A DNA stretch of 12,574 bases. It comes from an uncultured Clostridia bacterium (GTDB taxonomy: Bacteria; Bacillota; Clostridia; Oscillospirales; Ruminococcaceae). The DNA lies in contig CANRHA010000030.1 in the NCBI GenBank assembly GCA_947630315.1, positions 1 through 12,574 on the forward strand. The letters run 5' to 3'. Made by a program: the position numbers and the translations under genes. Below, piece by piece: positions 1 through 5,397 of this stretch (positions are counted from its first letter, which is position 1; each line of letters opens with the position of its first letter). The notes under the pieces were generated by a model. It had not been told where the DNA came from. It saw only the letters and a program-made list of their open reading frames with translations, and ran no database searches.

Positions 1-1176
1 TATAAGGACCTGGTCGCAGATCTTATTTGCGTCGTCGGGCTTTTCAATAAAGTAGACCTCAAGCTGATGCTTTAAAAACTCGACCGCGGCGTCATAAATA
101 AAGCGGTTATTTATCGCCTTTTTGGTCTGGTTTTCGTATGAAGCCTGAGTAGAAAACGAGCTTGATACCATAACGAGGCAGTCCTCGATATCGCAGAACT
201 GTATTTTTGATTCGTTCTTTAAATACTTGTTGTTGCTTTTAAGGTAGCCGTCAATAAAGCTTGTGAACGCCTGGCGGACGGCTTTTTCGGTAGAGCCGCC
301 GTATTCCAAAAAGCTTGAGTTGTGGAAGTATTCGGAGAGCCTGACCGTCTTAGAAAATGCAAACGCAAAGTTGTACTTGACCTTATAATCGTTCATGTCT
401 TCGCGGTCGCGGCCCTTGCGGTCGGCCGTCCAAAGCTGAGGCAGGGTCATATAATCAAGCCCGACTATCTCGTTCACATAATCAAGAATGCCGTTTTCAT
501 AGAGATACTCGAAGGTTTCAAACCCGCCCTCGTCGTTCTGATACTTAAGAACAAACTGAATGCCGGGATTTACTATCGCCTGCTTTTTAAGCATATCGCA
601 AAAATATTCCATCTCGATGGTAATATCCGTAAAAACTTCAAGATCGGGCATCCAGCGGGTACTGGTGCCCGTCTGGCGGCGCTTGGTCTCTTCTTTCTGA
701 AGCCCGCCTATGTTCTCGCCCTTTTCAAAGTGGAGGTTGTACTTATATCCGTCGCGGTATACCTCAACGTCCATATACCTTGACGCGTACTGGGTCGCGC
801 AAGCGCCGAGGCCGTTAAGCCCGAGGGAGTATTCGTAGCTGCTGTCGCCCTGGGCGTTGTCATATTTTCCGCCGGCGTAAAGCTCGCAGTAGACAAGCTC
901 CCAATTGTAGCGGTTTTCAACCTTGTTGAAGTCGACGGGGCAGCCGCGCCCGTTGTCCTCGACCTCAACGGAATTATCGTTGTATCGGGTGACCGAGATC
1001 TTTTTCCCGTAGCCCTGATGCGCCTCATCTACCGAGTTGGAGATGATCTCAAAAACAGAATGCTTACAGCCGTCGAGGCCGTCCGAGCCGAAAATAACCG
1101 CCGGGCGCTTGCGGACCCTATCCGCGCCCTTCAGAGACCGTATTGCCTCGTTGCCGTACTCTTTTTTAACTGCCAT
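1..1176 (-). CDS. Divergent DNA gyrase/topoisomerase IV subunit B paralogue (partial, C-terminus beyond window)
   Basis: ATPase subunit of a type IIA topoisomerase; 392 residues are visible and the frame runs open off the left edge, so the TOPRIM part is outside. The GHKL ATPase elements are present in order: VRKRP at 21-25, the helix with catalytic Glu43, Asn47 and Asp50 (FEIISNSVDEA), DNGRG at 74-78, GGK at 102-104, GLNGLG at 119-124, then the transducer-domain QTK loop at 350-352 whose Lys contacts ATP. Several positions differ from housekeeping GyrB/ParE: ISNS instead of VDNS, GLNGLGACATQ instead of GLHGVGASVVNAL, and EYGGS where EGGTH is usual. This fits a second, divergent B-subunit family that I recall from Clostridia rather than the main gyrB. 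The ATG at 1176 follows a purine-rich AAAGGAACGAAGGA stretch and lies about 32 nt below a strong promoter. Family assignment is firm; gyrB versus parE-type paralogue is inference. Confidence 0.88.
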   Translation of the reverse strand, partial: MAVKKEYGNEAIRSLKGADRVRKRPAVIFGSDGLDGCKHSVFEIISNSVDEAHQGYGKKISVTRYNDNSVEVEDNGRGCPVDFNKVENRYNWELVYCELYAGGKYDNAQGDSSYEYSLGLNGLGACATQYASRYMDVEVYRDGYKYNLHFEKGENIGGLQKEETKRRQTGTSTRWMPDLEVFTDITIEMEYFCDMLKKQAIVNPGIQFVLKYQNDEGGFETFEYLYENGILDYVNEIVGLDYMTLPQLWTADRKGRDREDMNDYKVKYNFAFAFSKTVRLSEYFHNSSFLEYGGSTEKAVRQAFTSFIDGYLKSNNKYLKNESKIQFCDIEDCLVMVSSSFSTQASYENQTKKAINNRFIYDAAVEFLKHQLEVYFIEKPDDANKICDQVLI

Positions 1177-1214
1177 TTATCCTTCGTTCCTTTCAGTGCA
1201 TACCATATATAGAT

Positions 1215-1243
1215 ATTATAGCACAGTTTTTTCACTAATGCAA
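1215..1243 (-). promoter_or_regulatory. Sigma-A promoter of the topoisomerase gene
   Basis: On the minus strand: TTGCAT (1243-1238), a 17-nt spacer, then TATAAT (1220-1215), with a TGC just before the -10 giving an extended -10. The expected start near 1208 leaves a leader of about 32 nt before the ATG at 1176. Confidence 0.75.
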
Positions 1244-1248
1244 GGGGC

Positions 1249-1272
1249 TGCCGCGGCCATTCGGCCGCGGCA
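1249..1272. repeat. GC-rich perfect hairpin, 10-bp stem
   Basis: TGCCGCGGCC, loop ATTC, GGCCGCGGCA. No T-tract follows on either strand, so it does not look like an intrinsic terminator. It is directly followed by heptamer repeat block A, as the similar hairpin at 1372-1391 is followed by block B. Nearest gene promoter is the minus-strand one at 1215-1243, just beyond its -35 side. Confidence 0.7.
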
Positions 1273-1306
1273 AGATATTAGATGTTAGGTGTTAGATGTT
1301 AGAGTT
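1272..1306. repeat. Heptamer repeat block A (TAGATGT-type)
   Basis: Reading on the plus strand from 1279: TAGATGT, TAGGTGT, TAGATGT, TAGAGTT, preceded by AAGATAT at 1272-1278. Each unit is 7 nt and starts with TAG. It is the first of four heptamer-repeat sites in the window. Confidence 0.75.
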
Positions 1307-1312
1307 TAAAGG

Positions 1313-1329
1313 TGTCGCCTTCGGCGACA
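1313..1329. repeat. Small hairpin, 7-bp stem with TTC loop
   Basis: TGTCGCC, loop TTC, GGCGACA. It lies between heptamer blocks A and B; no T-tract follows. Probably part of the same composite repetitive region; function unknown. Confidence 0.55.
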
Positions 1330-1371
1330 GATTTGAATGTGGGGGATAATGCGGGCGGAATGTACACTCCC

Positions 1372-1391
1372 ATGCGGCCGAAAGGCCGCAT
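1372..1391. repeat. Hairpin with 8-bp GC-rich stem and GAAA loop
   Basis: ATGCGGCC, GAAA, GGCCGCAT; as RNA this is a stable GNRA tetraloop hairpin. It is followed by CAAGA and heptamer block B, mirroring the order hairpin-CAAGA-heptamers at 1249-1306. Confidence 0.65.
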
Positions 1392-1399
1392 CAAGAAGA

Positions 1400-1448
1400 T
1401 AGATATTAGATGATAGATATTAGAAGTTAGATATTAGATGATAGAATT
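1400..1448. repeat. Heptamer repeat block B, seven units
   Basis: Plus-strand units: TAGATAT, TAGATGA, TAGATAT, TAGAAGT, TAGATAT, TAGATGA, TAGAATT. Exact 7-nt register, each beginning TAG. Composition is AT-rich, unlike flanking coding DNA. Confidence 0.8.
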
Positions 1449-1473
1449 TTATAGCACCACCTTCAAAAATCCC

Positions 1474-1611
1474 CGCAATTCCCCCTCAGAGCGCTCTATC
1501 CTCTATCTTCTAATACCTAATACCTAAACGCCTAAGCCCGTCAGCCGCAGTTTGTATCGCCATTCCCTCTCAGAGCGTTCTATCTTCTATCCTCTAATAC
1601 CTAATACCTAA
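1474..1611. repeat. Duplicated 54-bp unit carrying inverted heptamers (block C)
   Basis: Copy 1 is 1474-1527 and copy 2 is 1558-1611, period 84 bp, differing at about five positions. Read on the minus strand each copy contains five TAG-initiated heptamers (TAGGTAT twice, then TAGAAGA/TAGAGGA in swapped order, then TAGAGCG or TAGAACG). The heptamers therefore point opposite to those of blocks A and B. No ORF or recombinase accompanies them. Confidence 0.75.
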
Positions 1612-1641
1612 GAGCGCACTACAATCCGGCCTATCGCATAG

Positions 1642-1680
1642 TATAAAACAACGGCAGGGCGCGCCCGGACCGTTTTTATA
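1642..1680. other. Long interrupted hairpin between divergent genes
   Basis: Outer arms TATAAAA (1642-1648) and TTTTATA (1674-1680), then ACGG (1651-1654) with CCGT (1670-1673), and a central palindrome GGGCGCGCCC (1657-1666). It resembles a bidirectional terminator, but both neighbouring genes are transcribed away from it, so termination of a known transcript is not evident. The 1681-1747 stretch after it contains only a weaker hairpin (GCGCCG 1683-1688 with CGGCGC 1708-1713). Confidence 0.45.
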
Positions 1681-1747
1681 TAGCGCCGTCGGGTCGGGGT
1701 GGCTCGGCGGCGCAGCTGAAAAATAATAAAAAATTCACAATTTAAGT

Positions 1748-1776
1748 TTGACAACGCCGAATATATGGTGTATACT
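1748..1776 (+). promoter_or_regulatory. Sigma-A promoter of rpe
   Basis: TTGACA at 1748-1753, 17-nt spacer, TATACT at 1771-1776. This is close to the sigma-A consensus and points to rpe, with a leader of about 40 nt before the ATG at 1825. Confidence 0.85.
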
Positions 1777-1824
1777 TAATCTGTATTTTTCTGCATTAAA
1801 TTTAACCAGATTTCAAGAGGCTAT

Positions 1825-2472
1825 ATGAATACTAAAATTTCAGCATCTATCCTCAGCGCAGATTTTTCACGGCTCGGCGAGGAGCTTAAAAACGCCGAAA
1901 AAGCCGGCTGCGATATGATCCACTTCGACGTTATGGACGGCCATTTTGTTCCTAACCTCAGCTACGGCATTCCCGTTCTGAAATCGGTCAGGCACTGTTG
2001 CGCCATTCCCTTTGACGTTCACCTTATGATAACCGACCCGATGAGCTACATAGACGCCTTCGCCGACGCCGGAGCAGACCACATAACCTTCCACGCCGAG
2101 GCCGTTTCGGATCCGCGCGCGGTCATCGACAAAATACGCTCGCGCGGGCTTACCGCAGGAATTTCCGTAAAGCCGAAAACCCCCGTTGAAACGGTTTTTC
2201 CCTTTATCGATCTTGTCGATATGGCGCTCATCATGACCGTTGAGCCGGGGTTCGGCGGACAGGGTTTCATTCCCGACACCCTCGAAAAAATAGCGGCGCT
2301 TCGCAAAGAGGCCGACCAAAAAGGCGTTCCGCTCGATATTGAAGTAGACGGCGGAATAGGCTTCAACACCGCCCCGAAGGTGAGAGCCGCCGGCGCAAAC
2401 GTTTTGGTATCGGGGTCTTATATATTCAGATCAGAGGACATGCCCGCGGCGGTCGCAAGCCTTCGCAGATAA
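1825..2472 (+). CDS. rpe: Ribulose-phosphate 3-epimerase
   Basis: Cytoplasmic TIM-barrel enzyme of the pentose phosphate pathway that interconverts D-ribulose 5-phosphate and D-xylulose 5-phosphate. The 215-residue length is normal. Visible family motifs are SILSADF (8-14), HFDVMDGHFVPN (33-44), DVHLM (64-68), MTVEPGFGGQ (137-146) and EVDGGI (173-178). The metal and catalytic set is complete: His33, Asp35, His66 and Asp175. The ATG is preceded by AAGAGG (1815-1820) and a near-consensus promoter, so the start is well supported. It appears monocistronic here, not inside the rsgA/prkC cluster often seen in Firmicutes. Its last 42 bp overlap the tail of a convergent small gene on the other strand. 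Confidence 0.97.
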   Translation: MNTKISASILSADFSRLGEELKNAEKAGCDMIHFDVMDGHFVPNLSYGIPVLKSVRHCCAIPFDVHLMITDPMSYIDAFADAGADHITFHAEAVSDPRAVIDKIRSRGLTAGISVKPKTPVETVFPFIDLVDMALIMTVEPGFGGQGFIPDTLEKIAALRKEADQKGVPLDIEVDGGIGFNTAPKVRAAGANVLVSGSYIFRSEDMPAAVASLRR

Positions 2473-2784
2473 CTTTTTCAGCGCGTCGGAATCTATTAAA
2501 ACTACGCCGTGTTCGCTGAATATGCCCGGGTAGTCGCTGCCTATGCATACCGCGTCGCTGTGTTCGCATATATGGGCGAGAGCCTTTTTCAGACTCTTTG
2601 TCCTCAACTTTATTTCAAGACACAGCCCGCCCGCGTAGATGAGCCTGCTCCCCTTTGAAAATTCTGCGCCAAAATTTCGCTCCAGCTCTGCGCTTAGGTT
2701 TATGAGCGATCTCTCTTTTCCTATACATACCAGCTCGGTGTCGCGGGGATACGCCCTGAGCTTTATGCGCTTTGCTTCACTCAC
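2431..2784 (-). CDS. Small hypothetical protein, unrecognised
   Basis: I do not recognise a family for this 117-residue protein. It starts with GTG at 2784, preceded by a strong Shine-Dalgarno AAAGGGG with 7-nt spacing, which is the main reason for calling it real. The protein is soluble-looking, Lys/Arg-rich, with four Cys scattered (in LVCIG, GLCLE, HICEH, AVCIG) plus KACDRR near the end; no membrane segment or signal peptide is apparent. Its 3' end overlaps the end of rpe by 42 bp in convergent orientation. It is divergent from the Rnf-like operon, whose first SD lies only about 25 bp from its start codon. The opposite frame over the same stretch has no recognisable content. Confidence 0.6.
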   Translation of the reverse strand: MSEAKRIKLRAYPRDTELVCIGKERSLINLSAELERNFGAEFSKGSRLIYAGGLCLEIKLRTKSLKKALAHICEHSDAVCIGSDYPGIFSEHGVVLIDSDALKKLSAKACDRRGHVL

Positions 2785-2821
2785 CTTTTATCCCCTTTCG
2801 ATAAAATTAAGGACGGTAATC

Positions 2822-4129
2822 ATTACGACTGCACAAGCTAATCCCGAAAAAATCGAAAAAATGCGTTTCGGTAAAGTCTGCGCGCTTTTAACGACCATAG
2901 TTTTCATGGCCTACTACTTCTACGGCCTGCGCGCTGTTCTCGTTGCCGGGGTGTCCTGCCTTTCAAGCGTGGCGGCAGAATACCTCTGCTTTACGGCGAT
3001 GAAAAAGAAATACGACTGGACCGACGTTTCTCCTATAATGTCGGGGTTGCTGCTTGCCCTTCTTATGCCCGCCTCGGTGCCATATACCGTTATGGCTTTC
3101 TCGGCGGCGTTTATGGCTATAGTCTGCAAGCACGCCTTCGGCGGAAACCAAAACCTGATATTCCCGCCGGTCTGCGTCGCCTATATCTTTACGGCGTTCT
3201 GCTTCCCCTCCGAAATCATCCTCTACCCTGCCCCGGCGCCGTTCGGAAGCCTTTCGCTTTCAAACACCGTCACCGAGACTCTCACCCGCTCATACACCTA
3301 CTACCTCGACACCGGCGCGGCCTCGACCTTCAGCCTTCTTGACACCGTATGGGGAAAGATAACCGGGCCTATGGGCGCCTCGGCTATACTGATAATACTC
3401 ATCTGCGCCATCGCGCTCTACTTTTTCAGGGATATCCCCTCGGCGGCGTTCTTCTCGGGCTTCGGGGCGAACGTTCTTATAAACGTGCTGTTCCCTATCG
3501 GCGAACGCGGCTGGGACGCGGTTTTAAGCTCGTTTGTAGCGGGATCGTTTCTCTTCGTTCTCGTGTTTTTGGCATGCGACCCGAGATTTGTTCCGAAAAG
3601 ACTCTTTTCTCAGCTTCTCTACGGGGTGCTCTTCGCCGCGGGTTCATACCTTATCCGGCAGTTCACAAATATTGAGAACAGCGCGGTAATCGCCCTACCC
3701 CTGCTCTGCATTTTCAAAGACGAGTTAGACCGCCTCACCGACGCGCTTGAACGGCTTATAAAGTTCATCCGGAAATGGCTTAAGATCGCCGTTGCCGCCG
3801 CCGCAAGGCAGACCGTAAAGCTGTTTGACCGCTTCTGCGAATTTGTAAGCGATAAAATCGTTGAGGCTCAGGCAAAGTCAAAGTCCAAAAAAGCCGCGGC
3901 GGATAATGAAAAAGAAACCCCGGCGGAAGCTGACGGCGAGGGCGAAAAGGAATCGGATAACGCTTCGGAAACGGAATCCGGAAAAGAACCTGAAACCGAA
4001 ACTGAAACAGAATCCGGAAAAGAACCTGAAACCGAAACTGAAACAGAATCCGAACCTCAGCCCGAACGGGACGCCGAGGCAAAGATCGATACAGACGGGC
4101 AAAGCGGCAAGGAGGCTGATGAGGAATGA
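2822..4129 (+). CDS. RnfD-like membrane protein with acidic C-terminal tail
   Basis: Homologue of RnfD/NqrB, the multi-helix flavin-carrying membrane subunit of Rnf/Nqr complexes. Similarity runs from an N-terminal TTAQANPEKI (compare SSSPHI in RnfD) through YGLRAVLV, SGLLLALLMP, HAFGGNQNLIFPP and the final helices to DELDRL. About nine to ten membrane segments are visible. The usual covalent-FMN motif SGAT is replaced by TGAA (3311-3322), followed by Ser-Thr. After the last helix comes a non-family extension of roughly 130 residues: an amphipathic Lys/Arg stretch, then a very acidic tail with a perfect 36-bp duplication. The start is uncertain: SD AAGGA (2809-2813) is correctly spaced for ATT at 2822 or ATC at 2819, whereas the first ATG after it (2861) has no SD and cuts off conserved sequence. 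The stop overlaps the next start (ATGA). Confidence 0.8.
   Translation: MTTAQANPEKIEKMRFGKVCALLTTIVFMAYYFYGLRAVLVAGVSCLSSVAAEYLCFTAMKKKYDWTDVSPIMSGLLLALLMPASVPYTVMAFSAAFMAIVCKHAFGGNQNLIFPPVCVAYIFTAFCFPSEIILYPAPAPFGSLSLSNTVTETLTRSYTYYLDTGAASTFSLLDTVWGKITGPMGASAILIILICAIALYFFRDIPSAAFFSGFGANVLINVLFPIGERGWDAVLSSFVAGSFLFVLVFLACDPRFVPKRLFSQLLYGVLFAAGSYLIRQFTNIENSAVIALPLLCIFKDELDRLTDALERLIKFIRKWLKIAVAAAARQTVKLFDRFCEFVSDKIVEAQAKSKSKKAAADNEKETPAEADGEGEKESDNASETESGKEPETETETESGKEPETETETESEPQPERDAEAKIDTDGQSGKEADEE
3974..4052 (+). repeat. Perfect 36-bp tandem duplication inside the RnfD-like tail
   Basis: Copies at 3974-4009 and 4010-4045 are identical, with a 7-nt start of a third copy at 4046-4052. Each encodes ESGKEPETETET, giving an acidic low-complexity tail in phase. 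Identity of the two copies suggests recent slippage or duplication. Confidence 0.9.
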
Positions 4130-4737
4130 ACGAAAAGGTTTTTACCCGTGACGCCGAACGCGAGGGAATGCTCACAAAAAACCCGCTGTTCGCCTCCGGC
4201 GCGGTCCTTGCGCCGGCCATAGCCGTCTGCACCGACTTTTTCAGCGCCTCGGTGCTCGCCATGGTTTTTACCGCCGTTACCTTCACTACCGTGGCGATAT
4301 GCAGCTTTGTTCCGAGAAAGATAGTCTATACGCTTCGTATTATATTATATACCCTCGTGGCTTCATTAGTGTATGTACCCGTTCACCTGTTTTTCATGAG
4401 CGGCGAGGTGCTATCACAGATGTATCTCGGCCTCGGGATATACGCTCCCCTGCTTGTGACAAACTCGCTGATAACCCACAGAACGGAATCCAAATTCTAC
4501 CGGCTGTCAAGGCCGTATATGTTAAAACTTGCGGCGTTCTACGTTATAGGCTACGACCTCGCGCTGACCGTTTTCGGCTGGCTCAGAGGGCTTCTGACCA
4601 CCGGAACCCTGCTCGGGGTAAAGGTGCTGCCGTTTTCGCTCCCATCGCTGGCGACCCTTTACGGCGGGTTCATACTTCTTGCTGTGGTAAGCGCGGCGTT
4701 CAGATGGTTTCTTGAAATTATAACCGGAACCTACTGA
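4126..4737 (+). CDS. RnfE-like (NqrD family) membrane protein
   Basis: A 203-residue protein with about six membrane segments, aligning without gaps to RnfE/NqrD around KNPLFASGAVLAPAIAV (compare ENP...LGLCPALAV) and LLVTNSLITHRTE (compare IVVNCIILGRAE). In RnfE these two half-helices each supply one Cys to the intramembrane [2Fe-2S] cluster shared with RnfA. Here they are Ala29 and Ser114, so both ligands are missing; Cys35 and Cys59 lie elsewhere. It begins with ATG inside the stop of the RnfD-like gene, with AAGGAGG upstream, indicating translational coupling. The C-terminus carries a conserved-looking LRGLL and ends at GTY. Family call is good; the function as an electron carrier is doubtful. 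Confidence 0.8.
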   Translation: MNEKVFTRDAEREGMLTKNPLFASGAVLAPAIAVCTDFFSASVLAMVFTAVTFTTVAICSFVPRKIVYTLRIILYTLVASLVYVPVHLFFMSGEVLSQMYLGLGIYAPLLVTNSLITHRTESKFYRLSRPYMLKLAAFYVIGYDLALTVFGWLRGLLTTGTLLGVKVLPFSLPSLATLYGGFILLAVVSAAFRWFLEIITGTY

Positions 4738-4801
4738 GCCCCCGCGATTCGATAAAATACCCCTTATGTTTACTGTATAATAAAGGAGGCTGCTGCTTTT
4801 T

Positions 4802-5374
4802 ATGGCGGCTTTTTGGGAAGTTTTACTGTCTGCCCTCGCGGCAGTCACCCTTGAAAATGTGATCTTGACCTACGCTATAGGAGCATCTACCCTTATAGAA
4901 TGCGCAAAATCGCCGAAACATCTTTTATCCTTCGGGTTTTTCATAACCGAATTTTCGGTGCTTTCAAGCTTTCTCGCCTACTTCGCCGAGGCTCATATCG
5001 AGGGCCGCTGGCGGGTGCTCCTGCCGAGCGTATATATACTCTGCCTCGGCGCGGTTTATATAGTCACGCTCGTTTTGATGAGGATAATATCGAAAAAATA
5101 CTTCAAATCTTTGAGGAAATACGTTCACCTTTCGGCGTTTAACTGCGCGGTGCTCGGCTGTCTGTTCATAAACGGTCAGGGCGGGCAGGACCTCGGAACG
5201 CGGCTTTTGTTTGCCGCCGAGGTCGGCGTAGGGTTCATGCTTGCGACGTATGTTCTGGCGATCAACTACAAAAAGCTCTCGAGCGATAAGGTCCCGGCGT
5301 CGTTCCGAGGATTCCCGGCTTCGCTATTGTATATCGGAATACTTGCGATGATCGTTTACGGTCTTAAAATATAG
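4802..5374 (+). CDS. RnfA-like (NqrE family) membrane protein
   Basis: A 190-residue, six-segment membrane protein matching RnfA/NqrE in length and motifs: LENVILTYAIGASTLIE (compare VNNFVLSRFLGLCPFLG), FNCAVLG at 113-119 and the C-terminal VPASFRGFPASLLYIGILAM. The first cluster-binding Cys is replaced by Ser29; the second, Cys115, is kept. Cys34 and Cys120 are nearby but not at family positions. Preceded by AAGGAGG at 4783-4789 with a rather long 12-nt spacer, 64 nt after the RnfE-like gene. With the two genes before it this gives the order D-E-A, lacking the C, G and B subunits that normally accompany them. Confidence 0.82.
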   Translation: MAAFWEVLLSALAAVTLENVILTYAIGASTLIECAKSPKHLLSFGFFITEFSVLSSFLAYFAEAHIEGRWRVLLPSVYILCLGAVYIVTLVLMRIISKKYFKSLRKYVHLSAFNCAVLGCLFINGQGGQDLGTRLLFAAEVGVGFMLATYVLAINYKKLSSDKVPASFRGFPASLLYIGILAMIVYGLKI

Positions 5375-5397
5375 AGGTTCTAAGGAAGTGGCAGGTA

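Larger units (their letters stand above)
1177..1824. other. Gene-free repeat-rich intergenic region
   Basis: About 650 bp between the divergent topoisomerase and rpe genes. It holds the minus-strand promoter (1215-1243), hairpins, heptamer blocks A-C, the interrupted hairpin at 1642-1680 and the rpe promoter (1748-1776). No ORF with an SD, no tRNA-like or rRNA-like sequence and no transposase remnant was seen. Confidence 0.75.

Noticed and set aside
1272..1611. Heptamer blocks as a CRISPR array
   Set aside because: Units are 7 nt without unique spacers, and no cas gene is present.
2639..2818. Open plus-strand frame extending the RnfD-like gene upstream to an ATG at 2639 or 2766
   Set aside because: Those ATGs lack an SD, the added residues resemble no RnfD, and the stretch is antisense to a gene with a strong SD.
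3780..4286. 168-codon minus-strand frame over the acidic tail
   Set aside because: Phe/Arg-rich low-complexity product that simply mirrors the Glu/Thr repeats of the RnfD-like gene.
4776..4781. TATAAT ahead of the RnfA-like gene as an internal promoter
   Set aside because: No -35 at 16-18 nt, and a start 7 nt downstream would fall in the SD of the gene.
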